Part shown: piece by piece, positions 1 through 7,785 of the stretch
Layout: the number at the start of each line of letters is the position of its first letter
How positions within the stretch are numbered: the stretch's first letter is position 1
NCBI GenBank assembly: GCA_030590405.1
Contig: JAUUYO010000064.1
Span: forward strand, 1-14,145
Reading direction: 5' to 3'
Length of the DNA: 14,145 nt
DNA from: Kangiellaceae bacterium
GTDB lineage: Bacteria; Pseudomonadota; Gammaproteobacteria; Enterobacterales; Kangiellaceae
Made by a program: the position numbers and the translations under genes
The notes under the pieces: model-generated
Database searches by the model: none
What the model was told of the DNA's origin: nothing
What the model saw: the letters and a program-made list of their open reading frames with translations, nothing else

Positions 1-35
1 CCAGGGTAATATTTTGTTGCCGATTATTAATTTGA

Positions 36-761
36 CTAGTCATGAGCAATACGAGTAATTAAAGAGCGAGGGTTCAATATTTTACAATCCCAAAAACTGT
101 CTTCGACAGGTTGAGATATAGCTAATTTGAGAGTTTCCAGATAAGTTTTACGGTCAATTTTAACTGCGCCCAGACTGGATAAATGGGGGTTTTCTACCTG
201 ACAATCGATGATCGGAAAGCCTTTAACGCGCAGATAGCCAATTAAACATGCCAGCGCAATTTTTGAACCATTGGTTATCCCGCTAAACATTGATTCGCCG
301 CAAAAAAGTTTGCCAATTGATACACCATAGATCCCTCCCACAAGATTTTCATTTTGCCACACTTCTACCGAATGGGCTTTGCCTATTTGGTGGAGATCCA
401 AATAGGCTTGTTTGATATCGTCACTGATCCAGGTGCCTGCTTGGTTTTTTCTAGGTTCTGAGCAACGTTGAACGACTTGTTCAAAACTTTTATTCAGGGT
501 GATTTTTAGATCGGTCTGGCGGGCAAGTCGGCATAAGCTCTTTGAAGGATTATATTTATTCAATAAAAAAACGGTGCGAGGATCGGGCGACCACCAAAGG
601 ATCGGTTCACCTTCAGAAAACCAGGGAAAAATACCGCAAGAATAGGCTTCAAGCAGTCGAGCCACTGACAAATTTGCACCTGCAGCTAATAATCCATTCG
701 GATCATCCAATGCCTGGTTAACAGGCGGGAAGGGCGTATCTATGTCGAGATAAGGAAGCAT
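36..761 (-). CDS. aat: Leucyl/phenylalanyl-tRNA--protein transferase
   Basis: Cytosolic enzyme of the N-degron pathway. It moves Leu or Phe from aminoacyl-tRNA to the N-terminal Lys or Arg of proteins, marking them for ClpS/ClpAP. The 241-residue length is normal for the family. Visible family blocks are PNGLLAAG (21-28), GIFPWF (43-48) and ILWWSPDPR (54-62), then GESMFSG (155-161) and IIDCQVENPH (184-193), whose Asp186 matches the position usually given for the catalytic Asp. The ATG start has no clear Shine-Dalgarno sequence; a TATAAT hexamer lies 5 bp upstream. The gene follows liuE by 47 bp on the same strand but belongs to a different pathway, so it may have its own promoter. The 35 bp after its stop hold no visible gene or terminator. 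Confidence 0.95.
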   Translation of the reverse strand: MLPYLDIDTPFPPVNQALDDPNGLLAAGANLSVARLLEAYSCGIFPWFSEGEPILWWSPDPRTVFLLNKYNPSKSLCRLARQTDLKITLNKSFEQVVQRCSEPRKNQAGTWISDDIKQAYLDLHQIGKAHSVEVWQNENLVGGIYGVSIGKLFCGESMFSGITNGSKIALACLIGYLRVKGFPIIDCQVENPHLSSLGAVKIDRKTYLETLKLAISQPVEDSFWDCKILNPRSLITRIAHD

Positions 762-766
762 AATTA

Positions 767-772
767 ATTATA
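767..772 (-). promoter_or_regulatory. Possible -10 element for aat
   Basis: A TATAAT hexamer lies 5 bp before the aat ATG, and a second TATAAT sits at 783-788. Neither has a convincing -35 at 16-18 bp, and the gap is AT-rich, so chance is a real alternative. It is listed because aat lacks a Shine-Dalgarno and its function is unrelated to the liu genes upstream. Confidence 0.25.
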
Positions 773-808
773 TACTTGTTTCATTATAAGGTTCAGATTT
801 CAGAGGCT

Positions 809-1804
809 CTAAAATATAAGTTCCTGGTTTTTTCTATTGGAGTTCTTTTTATTTGAGTTCTTTCTATTTGAGTTCTTTCTATTTGATAATATCGCGCGCG
901 CGACTTTTGAGCCATTTTCTTTGTTCAAGAATTTGCTGATGTAATCACCCGCGTCAACCAGTTTGTCCAAATCAATATCAGATGTTATTGCTAAGCCATT
1001 TAACAGATAGACAACATCTTCGGTTGCAACGTTTCCAGAAGCGCCTTTTGCATAGGGGCATCCGCCTAATCCGGCGACGGATGAATCAATATTAGTTAAA
1101 CCCATTTGTAATGCTGCGTAAATATTAGCCAAAGCTTGTCCATAAGTATCATGAAAATGAACCGCCAATTTTTCTATTGGTACCACTTTAGCGACTCGCT
1201 CTAAAAGTGCTTTGGTTTTACCGGGTGTACCAACTCCAATGGTATCGCCCAGTGAAATTTCGTAACTGCCATATTGGTATAATTTTTCTGCAACTAACGC
1301 GACTTTCTCTGCTGAGATATCACCTTCATAAGGGCAGCCTAATACGCAGGAAACATAACCTCTTACCGGAATATTCAATTCTTTGGCTCGCTTAAAAATG
1401 GGATCAAATCGCTCGATGCTTTGTTCTATAGAGCAATTGATATTTTTTTGCGAAAAACTCTCCGACGCTGCAGCAAATACCGCGACTTCTTTAGCGCCAG
1501 CGGCGATCGCATTTTCAAAGCCTTTGAGGTTGGGAGTTAATACTGGAAATCTGACCCGATGGGTCATTGCATCATCTAAACCCACTAACTGTTGCATCAC
1601 TTCGTTTTGATCGGCAAGTTGCGGCACCCATTTGGGAGAAACAAAACTGGTTGCTTCGATAACAGACAAGCCACTGACTACCAGCTTTTTGATCAATTCA
1701 ACTTTAACCTCTGTGGGTACTAATGTTGATTCGTTCTGAAGGCCGTCTCTTACCCCAACTTCAATGATTTTTACTTGCTTTGGTAATTGGTTTAAGTTTG
1801 GCAC
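809..1804 (-). CDS. liuE: Hydroxymethylglutaryl-CoA lyase with a repeat-encoded C-terminal tail
   Basis: Cleaves 3-hydroxy-3-methylglutaryl-CoA to acetyl-CoA and acetoacetate, the last step of the leucine branch. The TIM-barrel fold is shown by IIEVGVRDGLQNE (13-25, with Arg19 and metal ligand Asp20), the metal-binding HFHD (216-219, His216/His218) and the family signature GLGGCPYAKGASGN (245-258, active-site Cys249). The start is GTG at 1804, two bases after the liuD stop; its GAGGAAGA ribosome-binding site overlaps the last liuD codons, which suggests translational coupling. The normal enzyme should end near VARAIL (301-306). Here residues 307-326 are four copies of the pentapeptide SN(R/K)KN, followed by QELIF, giving 331 residues against about 300 usually. 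The tail is encoded by a 15-bp tandem repeat and is probably a dispensable basic extension (inference). Confidence 0.95.
   Translation of the reverse strand: MPNLNQLPKQVKIIEVGVRDGLQNESTLVPTEVKVELIKKLVVSGLSVIEATSFVSPKWVPQLADQNEVMQQLVGLDDAMTHRVRFPVLTPNLKGFENAIAAGAKEVAVFAAASESFSQKNINCSIEQSIERFDPIFKRAKELNIPVRGYVSCVLGCPYEGDISAEKVALVAEKLYQYGSYEISLGDTIGVGTPGKTKALLERVAKVVPIEKLAVHFHDTYGQALANIYAALQMGLTNIDSSVAGLGGCPYAKGASGNVATEDVVYLLNGLAITSDIDLDKLVDAGDYISKFLNKENGSKVARAILSNRKNSNRKNSNKKNSNRKNQELIF
831..890. repeat. 15-bp tandem repeat, about four copies, inside liuE
   Basis: Four consecutive 15-bp units start at 831, 846, 861 and 876. The consensus on the plus strand is TTTCTATTTGAGTTC, and the last unit is degenerate at its end. 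A 15-bp unit keeps reading frame, so copy-number change would add or remove pentapeptides without a frameshift. It encodes the SNRKN units at the C terminus of HMG-CoA lyase. Confidence 0.9.
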
Positions 1805-1806
1805 TC

Positions 1807-3834
1807 TTATTCTTCCTCAAAGCTGATCAACTCAGCGCCTTCGTCGACTAAATCACCAACAGCATACAAGACTTCGCTTACCTGCATATTTTTGTGGGCT
1901 TTAATAGTATGTTCCATTTTCATTGCTTCCATCACAATCAAGGCCTGACCCGCTTCAACATTGTCGCCAGCATTGACTAACACATCGATGATCGTACCGG
2001 GCATTGGCGCGGTTAAATTAGCTTGTTCTTCCTGATCGAGTTCAGCGAGGCTATTGTCTTTAATTTCTAGCGCCCAATTAGAGGCATTTTTAAACAATAC
2101 CAATTTACTGCCATCTCTTGAGCAACTGATGGTTAACTGGTGGCCATCGATATTGAGGTGAATTTTATTAGCTTTTAGATAACCACTAACCTGATACTCT
2201 TTGCCATCGATTTCAAATAGAAAGGTCTTATGTTTTGAATGCTGATCATCTCGGGAATGGCTTTCTCTGAAATGAGCCATAACACTAAACAGATTATCGC
2301 CGTGTTGAAACTCGATTAAATGGTGATTGTCTTCGTTTAGTCGCCAGCCGGATTTTTCGTTCCAGGGAGAAAATTGATCTGCACTGGATTCTGTCGATTC
2401 GACTGACTGTTCTAACATGACTTCTAACCCGGCGGCAGCAAGAATTTCAGGGGTGACGCTGGTGGAAATGTCACATAATTCCTCGCCATGCTTATCCAGA
2501 AAATGAGTGTCGATATCGGCATCATTAAACGCATCATTACTCGCTAGTTGATGTAAAAATTCAATATTAGTCGTCAAGCCAGCTACATGAAAATCAGCGA
2601 GTGCGCCGCGTAAGCGTGCTAGAGCAGAGGCGCGATCTTTATCCCAGACGATGAGTTTGGCGATCATCGGGTCGTAATAAATGCTAACGCTATCGCCGGA
2701 AATAATTCCGGAGTCGACTCTGACATTATCGCTTAATTGCGGCAACCCCATATAACTTACTCTACCAGTCGCCGGAAGAAAATTGTTGTTGGGATCTTCG
2801 GCATAAATTCGGGCTTCAAAGGCGTGCCCATTAATCGATAATTCCTGTTGTTTAAGTGGTAATTGCATACCGTTAGCCACGATAATTTGCCATTCGACCA
2901 AATCAAGACCGGTAATCATTTCAGTCACCGGATGTTCAACTTGCAAGCGGGTATTCATTTCCATAAAATAAAATGAACCATCTTCATCGTACAAAAATTC
3001 CACCGTGCCAGCGCCACGATAACCGATGGCTTTAGCAGCCGTAATGGCAACTTGTCCCATTTGTTCGCGAGTCTCTACAGAAAGTCCGGGGGCAGGGGCT
3101 TCTTCGATGACTTTTTGATGGCGTCTTTGTACGCTACAGTCTCTTTCAAATAAATGTATAGCGTTGCCATGATTATCGGCGAACATCTGAATTTCAACGT
3201 GGCGAGGTTTAGTCAAATATTTTTCTACCGGCACTTTATCGTCGCCAAATGACGAGAGCGCTTCTCGTTTGCATGAGTTAAGTGAGTCAAGAAAATCAGA
3301 TGAATTTTCAACCACTCGCATGCCTTTACCGCCGCCGCCAGCAGTTGCTTTAATTAAAACCGGATAACCTATTTTATCTGCTTCTGTTTGTAGCAGTGAT
3401 TTAGATTGATCTTCGCCATGGTAGCCTTGCACTAAAGGCACATTGGCTTTAGTCATGATGATTTTTGCTTCACTCTTTGAACCCATGGCTAAAATAGCGT
3501 CTTTAGGCGGGCCAATAAAAATAATATTATTAAGCGCGCAAGCTTCTGCAAAATCAGCATTTTCAGAAAGAAAACCATAGCCAGGGTGGACCGCATTGGC
3601 GTGAGATGATTTTGCGATCTGCAAAATCTTGTCCGCTTTTAAATAACTGTCTTTGGCCGCAGAGTTTCCAATATGCCAGGCTTCATCAGCCAACTGAACG
3701 TGTTGAGCACTGCTATCGGCATCCGAATAAATCGCAACACACTCAATCCCCATTCGCTTTGCGGTGCGAATAATTCGGCAGGCAATTTCACCGCGATTGG
3801 CGATCAGAATTTTATTTATTTTGAGATTAGCCAT
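1807..3834 (-). CDS. liuD: Methylcrotonyl-CoA carboxylase, biotin-containing alpha subunit
   Basis: Carboxylates its own biotin with ATP and bicarbonate and delivers the carboxyl group to LiuB, which forms 3-methylglutaconyl-CoA. Domain order is an N-terminal biotin carboxylase domain (KILIANRGEIACRI, 8-21; HPGYGFLSEN, 83-92), an ATP-grasp fold with glycine loop GGGGKGMR (166-173) and MEMNTRLQVEHPVTE near residue 300, a biotin-carboxylase C-terminal domain, a poorly conserved middle part (about 450-600), and a biotinyl domain whose MEAMKMEH motif carries the biotinylated Lys639. At 675 residues it has the usual length. The ATG has AGGA 10 bp upstream. The closing Glu codons double as the liuE ribosome-binding site. 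A propionyl- or geranyl-CoA carboxylase is possible from this chain alone, but the neighbours settle on methylcrotonyl-CoA. Confidence 0.95.
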   Translation of the reverse strand: MANLKINKILIANRGEIACRIIRTAKRMGIECVAIYSDADSSAQHVQLADEAWHIGNSAAKDSYLKADKILQIAKSSHANAVHPGYGFLSENADFAEACALNNIIFIGPPKDAILAMGSKSEAKIIMTKANVPLVQGYHGEDQSKSLLQTEADKIGYPVLIKATAGGGGKGMRVVENSSDFLDSLNSCKREALSSFGDDKVPVEKYLTKPRHVEIQMFADNHGNAIHLFERDCSVQRRHQKVIEEAPAPGLSVETREQMGQVAITAAKAIGYRGAGTVEFLYDEDGSFYFMEMNTRLQVEHPVTEMITGLDLVEWQIIVANGMQLPLKQQELSINGHAFEARIYAEDPNNNFLPATGRVSYMGLPQLSDNVRVDSGIISGDSVSIYYDPMIAKLIVWDKDRASALARLRGALADFHVAGLTTNIEFLHQLASNDAFNDADIDTHFLDKHGEELCDISTSVTPEILAAAGLEVMLEQSVESTESSADQFSPWNEKSGWRLNEDNHHLIEFQHGDNLFSVMAHFRESHSRDDQHSKHKTFLFEIDGKEYQVSGYLKANKIHLNIDGHQLTISCSRDGSKLVLFKNASNWALEIKDNSLAELDQEEQANLTAPMPGTIIDVLVNAGDNVEAGQALIVMEAMKMEHTIKAHKNMQVSEVLYAVGDLVDEGAELISFEEE

Positions 3835-3873
3835 TACGCTATTTTCCTGAATCTAATGTTTTATTAATGCAAT

Positions 3874-3918
3874 TGTTGATACTGATGATACTGTTGATAC
3901 TGTTGATACTGCTATTAC
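3874..3918. repeat. 9-bp tandem repeat between liuC and liuD
   Basis: Five 9-bp units starting at 3874, 3883, 3892, 3901 and 3910 fit TGTTGATAC on the plus strand; three are identical, one has a single change and the last is diverged. They fill half of the 94-bp gap after the liuC stop. On the minus strand, continuing in the liuC frame past its TAA, the repeat would read Ser-Ile-Asn units, open as far as a TAG at 3839-3841. Confidence 0.85.
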
Positions 3919-3928
3919 TGATGTTTTT

Positions 3929-4747
3929 TTAAAATTCACTTTTACTACTAGCGGCCCAATCGGCTGGTCGTTTTTCTAAAAAGGCTGATACGCCTTCTTT
4001 GCCTTCATTGGTCGCTCGAATATCCGCGATCCTTTGTGCCGTTTCACGCACAAGTTCTTCATTGATTGGCTTGCCATAAACATGATTAACCAGACGTTTG
4101 CTTTGATACATCGCCTGAGGTCCATTAGCAAGTACTCGATTAATATAATCTTGCGCCTGAGCGGCTAGTTCATCATGAGCAATCACTTTATGGATCAGTT
4201 GAATACTTTTAGCTTCGGCGGCATCAAATTTTTCAGCGGTAGCAAAAAAACGTTTGCTATTTCTTTCGCCGATAGCTTTGATAACATAAGGGCTAATGAC
4301 TGATGGGATAAGGCCAAGCTTGACTTCCGATAAACAAAAAATGGCTTTATCGCTGGCGAGCACGATGTCGCAACAAGCAATGAGTCCAACACCTCCGCCA
4401 AACGCCGCCCCCTGAACGACAGCAATGGTTGTTTTTCGACAATCATGTAACGCTTGCATCAGACCTGCGAGCTTAAGCGAGTCTTGATAGTTTTCTTCCC
4501 AATTATATCCCGCCATGCGCTTCATCCAGTTAAGATCCGCACCGGCAGAAAAACTTTTTCCGGTTGCGTCAAGCAGCAAAATTCTCATCCGCTCATCGAG
4601 ATCAATATTGCGGATTGCGGCGGTTAAATCTCTGATAACCTGATCGTCAAACGCGTTATGTAAATCCGGCTGATTTAATGTGATCCTTGCTACACCATTT
4701 TTATTCTTTGATACCAGAATGCTTTGGTTTGATTTTTCCGTGGACAT
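3929..4747 (-). CDS. liuC: Methylglutaconyl-CoA hydratase (crotonase family)
   Basis: Hydrates 3-methylglutaconyl-CoA to HMG-CoA between the carboxylase and lyase steps. It is a crotonase-fold protein of 272 residues. The first oxyanion-hole segment is SFSAGADLNWMK (65-76), whose ADLNWM is typical of LiuC/AUH-like hydratases. The second is VQGAAFGGGVGL (111-122), and CLSEVKLGLIP (138-148) holds Glu141, the residue equivalent to the second catalytic Glu of enoyl-CoA hydratase. The first catalytic Glu position is Gly121 here; as I recall this is common in bacterial LiuC. A TTG at 4762 would give five extra residues, but the ATG at 4747 is preferred because TAGGAAATA precedes it at proper spacing. 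The 5' gap to liuB is 62 bp from this ATG and AT-rich. Confidence 0.93.
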   Translation of the reverse strand: MSTEKSNQSILVSKNKNGVARITLNQPDLHNAFDDQVIRDLTAAIRNIDLDERMRILLLDATGKSFSAGADLNWMKRMAGYNWEENYQDSLKLAGLMQALHDCRKTTIAVVQGAAFGGGVGLIACCDIVLASDKAIFCLSEVKLGLIPSVISPYVIKAIGERNSKRFFATAEKFDAAEAKSIQLIHKVIAHDELAAQAQDYINRVLANGPQAMYQSKRLVNHVYGKPINEELVRETAQRIADIRATNEGKEGVSAFLEKRPADWAASSKSEF

Positions 4748-4809
4748 ATTATTTCCTATCAATAGATTATTAAATCATTAAAAATCTTAAAAACATTTAG
4801 TCTGTACAC

Positions 4810-6417
4810 TTACATTCTAAATACGCCAAATTTTGTTTCTTCACTCGGTGCATTTAAGCTAGCCGATAATCCCAGTCCTAAAACCTGCCGAGTATCAGCC
4901 GGATCAATGATCCCATCATCCCAGAGTCTCGCGCTTGCGTAATAGGGATGACCTTGAGTTTCGTACATTTTTTCAATCGGTTCTTTAAAACTGGTTTCAT
5001 CTTCTTTTGACCAGTCGATGCCTTTGCGATCAAAATTATCTCTTTTAACCTGAGCTAATACATTCGCCGCTTGTTCGCCGCCCATCACTGAAATTCTGGC
5101 GTTTGGCCACATCCAGAGAAAGCGGGGGCTATAAGCTCGGCCACACATCCCATAATTGCCTGCGCCGAAACTACCGCCGACAATCACCGTAAACTTTGGT
5201 ACTTTAGCGCAAGCAACTGCGGTTACCATTTTGGCACCATTTTTTGCGATGCCAGAATTTTCGTATTTTCTGCCAACCATAAAACCAGTGATGTTTTGTA
5301 GAAAAACTAAGGGGATGTTTCTTTGGCAACATAGCTCAATAAAGTGTGCGCCTTTTAATGCCGATTCTGAAAATAAAATTCCGTTGTTAGCGATAATGCC
5401 AACCGGATATCCAAAAATTTTGGCAAAGCCGCAAATCAACGTAGTGCCATATAAGGATTTAAATTCATCAAGTTCACTGCCGTCGACTACACGTGCGATA
5501 ATTTCACGTATGTCAAAAGGTTTGCGCGAATCGGTGGGAATAACGCCGTATAACTCTTCTTTAGCATAAAGCGGTTCGACCGTTTTTTTCACATCCCAGG
5601 GTTGATATTTTTGTTTATTGATATGAGACATAATAGTGCGAGTAATACCGAGTGCGTGTTTATCATCAAGGGCGTAATGATCAGTGACTCCAGAATTTTT
5701 ACAATGCACATCTGCACCGCCAAGATCTTCAGCCGTCACTTCTTCACCGGTGGCTGCTTTAACTAACGGCGGGCCACCGAGAAAAATGGTGCCTTGTTGT
5801 TTAACGATAATACTTTCGTCAGCCATTGCCGGTACATAAGCACCACCAGCAGTACAGCTGCCCATCACCACCGCGATCTGAGCAATACCTTTGGCTGACA
5901 TATTGGCCTGGTTAAAAAAGATCCGACCAAAATGATCTCTATCGGGAAATACCTGATCTTGCTGGGGCAGGTTAGCACCGCCGGAGTCGACCAGATAAAT
6001 ACAGGGCAAATGATTTTGCTCGGCAATTTCCTGAGCACGTAAATGTTTTTTAATCGTTTCAGGAAAATAGGTGCCGCCTTTGACGGTGGCATCATTTACT
6101 ACGATGACACATTCCTGACCATTGACTCTGCCAATGCCAGTAATAATTCCTGCGGAGGGCACTTGATTATCGTACATATCAAATGCCGCAAATTGAGACA
6201 GCTCAAGAAAGGGGGAACCGACATCGAGCAGTTGCCTGACACGTTCTCTTGGCAATAATTTACCTCGACCAGTATGTTTGTCCTGACGTTCTTTTCCACC
6301 ACCCTCAGCAATCACTCTCATCTTATCGGTTAAATCATCGATCAATGATTGCATGGCTTCTGCGTTGGCAGAAAACTCCTGGCTTTTCGGATTGAGTTTG
6401 GTTTTTATGGCTGGCAT
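4810..6417 (-). CDS. liuB: Methylcrotonyl-CoA carboxylase, carboxyltransferase beta subunit
   Basis: Transfers carboxyl from biotin on LiuD to 3-methylcrotonyl-CoA; acts in the cytosol as an alpha-beta oligomer. At 535 residues it is full length with two carboxyltransferase halves. The N-terminal half contains SGGANLP (145-151), the oxyanion loop SCTAGGAYVPAMADE (187-201) and GGPPLVKAATGEEV (214-227), the last being characteristic of the methylcrotonyl-CoA subfamily. The C-terminal half contains FLQNITGFMVG (372-382) and GGSFGAGNYGMCGRAY (414-429). The ATG is preceded by TGGAAAATAA. The gene lies just downstream of a MITE-like element and is followed by liuC rather than directly by its partner liuD, the B-C-D order common in liu operons. 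Confidence 0.96.
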   Translation of the reverse strand: MPAIKTKLNPKSQEFSANAEAMQSLIDDLTDKMRVIAEGGGKERQDKHTGRGKLLPRERVRQLLDVGSPFLELSQFAAFDMYDNQVPSAGIITGIGRVNGQECVIVVNDATVKGGTYFPETIKKHLRAQEIAEQNHLPCIYLVDSGGANLPQQDQVFPDRDHFGRIFFNQANMSAKGIAQIAVVMGSCTAGGAYVPAMADESIIVKQQGTIFLGGPPLVKAATGEEVTAEDLGGADVHCKNSGVTDHYALDDKHALGITRTIMSHINKQKYQPWDVKKTVEPLYAKEELYGVIPTDSRKPFDIREIIARVVDGSELDEFKSLYGTTLICGFAKIFGYPVGIIANNGILFSESALKGAHFIELCCQRNIPLVFLQNITGFMVGRKYENSGIAKNGAKMVTAVACAKVPKFTVIVGGSFGAGNYGMCGRAYSPRFLWMWPNARISVMGGEQAANVLAQVKRDNFDRKGIDWSKEDETSFKEPIEKMYETQGHPYYASARLWDDGIIDPADTRQVLGLGLSASLNAPSEETKFGVFRM

Positions 6418-6440
6418 TTATTTTCCATTTTTGAATACTC

Positions 6441-6581
6441 TGTCATTGCGAGGAGGAACGACGCGGCAATCTCCATCAGACTGGCACCTGTTTTGAATGA
6501 TTGTGTATCGCTTTGGGAGATTGTCGCGCTACGCTTTGCATGCCCCATGAACGAAATGAGTGTTTTGGATACGCAATGACA
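6441..6581. mobile_element. MITE-like palindromic element, 141 bp, no coding content
   Basis: The element is bounded by perfect 10-bp inverted ends, TGTCATTGCG at 6441-6450 and CGCAATGACA at 6572-6581. A nested inverted pair, CAATCTCC (6467-6474) and GGAGATTG (6516-6523), allows a long folded structure. The end sequence and the GAGGAACGACGCGGCAATCT block resemble a widespread family of small non-autonomous repeats seen in many proteobacterial genomes (from memory, unverified). There is no convincing target-site duplication. It fills almost the whole gap between the second acyl-CoA dehydrogenase, ending 8 bp from that gene's stop, and liuB. ORFs inside it are shadows of the palindrome. Confidence 0.8.
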
Positions 6582-6588
6582 ATTCATA

Positions 6589-7728
6589 TTAAAGTTCACT
6601 CATCACTGAACGACTAATGACTAATTTTTGAACTTCACTGGTGCCTTCATAAATTTGGCATATGCGAACGTCACGATAATAACGTTCGACAGGAAAATCA
6701 TTTAAATAACCATAGCCGCCGAACACTTGAATCGCATCAGAGCAAACTTTTTCTGCGGTTTCTGAAGCAAAAAGTTTCGCCATGGAAGCTTCTTTTAAAC
6801 AAGGTTTACCAGCATCTTTTAATCGAGCTGCTCGATGCACCATTAACCTGGCTGCGTCTAACTGAGTGGCCATGTCAGCGATCTTAAATCCAACCGCTTG
6901 ATGCCTGTGGATTGGTTTTCCAAAAGCTTCACGTTCCGATGCGTATTGTTTAGCGGCTTCTAATGCAGCTCTGGCAATTCCCACACATTGAGCTGCGATA
7001 CCAATGCGTCCTCCTTCTAAACCAGATAATGCAATCTTGTAACCTTCACCTTCTTTACCTAACAAATTTTCTTTAGGGATTTCACAATCTTCAAAAATAA
7101 TTTGAGCGGTATCAGAAGCATGCTGTCCCATTTTATGTTCAATATTGGATACGGTATAACCCGGCGTTTTGGTCGGCACAATAAAAGCAGAAATACCTTT
7201 TTTACCGGCGTCAGCATCGGTCACTGCAAATACGATGGCAATATCGCCATTTTTTCCGGAAGTAATAAATTGTTTAACGCCATTGATTAGGTACTTCTCG
7301 CCGACCAGTTTCGCTTTGGTTCTTAAATCTGACGCATCAGATCCCGCATGAGGTTCGGTTAAACAAAAAGCGCCAAACTGTTCACCAGCTGCTAATGGCT
7401 TAAGAAATTTTTCTTTTTGTGCGTCGCTGCCAAAGTTTACGATTGGCATGCAACCAACTGAATTAGTGACGCTAATAATCGTCGAGCAAGAAGCATCACC
7501 GGCGGCAATTTCTTCCAGTACCAGGGCAGCAGAAAAATAACCAATCTCGCAGCCGTTCCATTGCTCAGGAACTAACATGCCGTAGAATCCCAACTCACCA
7601 AGACCTTTTAATGCTTCAGCCGGAAAGGTTTTATTGCGATCCCAGCCGGCAGAAAAAGGCGCGATTTTTTCCTGCACATATTGACGCGCGGCGTCCTGTA
7701 TCATTGATTCTTCTTCGCTTAAAAACAT
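6589..7728 (-). CDS. Acyl-CoA dehydrogenase, short/branched-chain type
   Basis: FAD-dependent alpha,beta-dehydrogenation of an acyl-CoA, passing electrons to electron-transfer flavoprotein. It is a complete 379-residue ACAD fold: N-terminal helical domain, FAD/substrate block FCLTEPHAGSDASDL (121-135), FITSG (154-158), and a C-terminal domain with QVFGGYGY (334-341) and IYEGTSEVQ (359-367). Glu361 of YEGTSE is the catalytic base of the short-chain/butyryl-CoA dehydrogenase type, unlike LiuA, which has Gly there. It is therefore not a duplicate isovaleryl-CoA dehydrogenase; isobutyryl-, 2-methylbutyryl- or butyryl-CoA are the likely substrates (inference). The ATG follows AAGAGAATAATC. Repeat elements lie on both sides of the gene, so it may be a later insertion into a canonical liu operon. 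Confidence 0.92.
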   Translation of the reverse strand: MFLSEEESMIQDAARQYVQEKIAPFSAGWDRNKTFPAEALKGLGELGFYGMLVPEQWNGCEIGYFSAALVLEEIAAGDASCSTIISVTNSVGCMPIVNFGSDAQKEKFLKPLAAGEQFGAFCLTEPHAGSDASDLRTKAKLVGEKYLINGVKQFITSGKNGDIAIVFAVTDADAGKKGISAFIVPTKTPGYTVSNIEHKMGQHASDTAQIIFEDCEIPKENLLGKEGEGYKIALSGLEGGRIGIAAQCVGIARAALEAAKQYASEREAFGKPIHRHQAVGFKIADMATQLDAARLMVHRAARLKDAGKPCLKEASMAKLFASETAEKVCSDAIQVFGGYGYLNDFPVERYYRDVRICQIYEGTSEVQKLVISRSVMSEL

Positions 7729-7785
7729 GATTATTCTCTTAAACTAATAATTTAATATTCGACATAGCGTAGGCACACGATTAAA

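Noticed and set aside
1..35. Start of a further gene after aat, for example the bpt gene that often follows it
   Set aside because: The 35 bases contain no start codon or ribosome site on the minus strand; nothing can be supported.
3924..3930. T7 run near the liuC stop as an intrinsic terminator
   Set aside because: On the transcribed minus strand it is an A-run, and no GC-rich hairpin precedes it.
4748..4762. TTG start adding five residues to LiuC
   Set aside because: The extension contains the TAGGAAATA ribosome site of the ATG at 4747.
5156..5569. 137-codon plus-strand ORF
   Set aside because: It lies fully inside liuB on the opposite strand; liuB is conserved along this whole stretch.
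6349..6599. Two short overlapping ORFs (plus 6349-6579, minus 6405-6599) across the liuB-dehydrogenase gap
   Set aside because: They run through the MITE-like palindrome and flanking gene ends, match no family I recognise and have no ribosome site.
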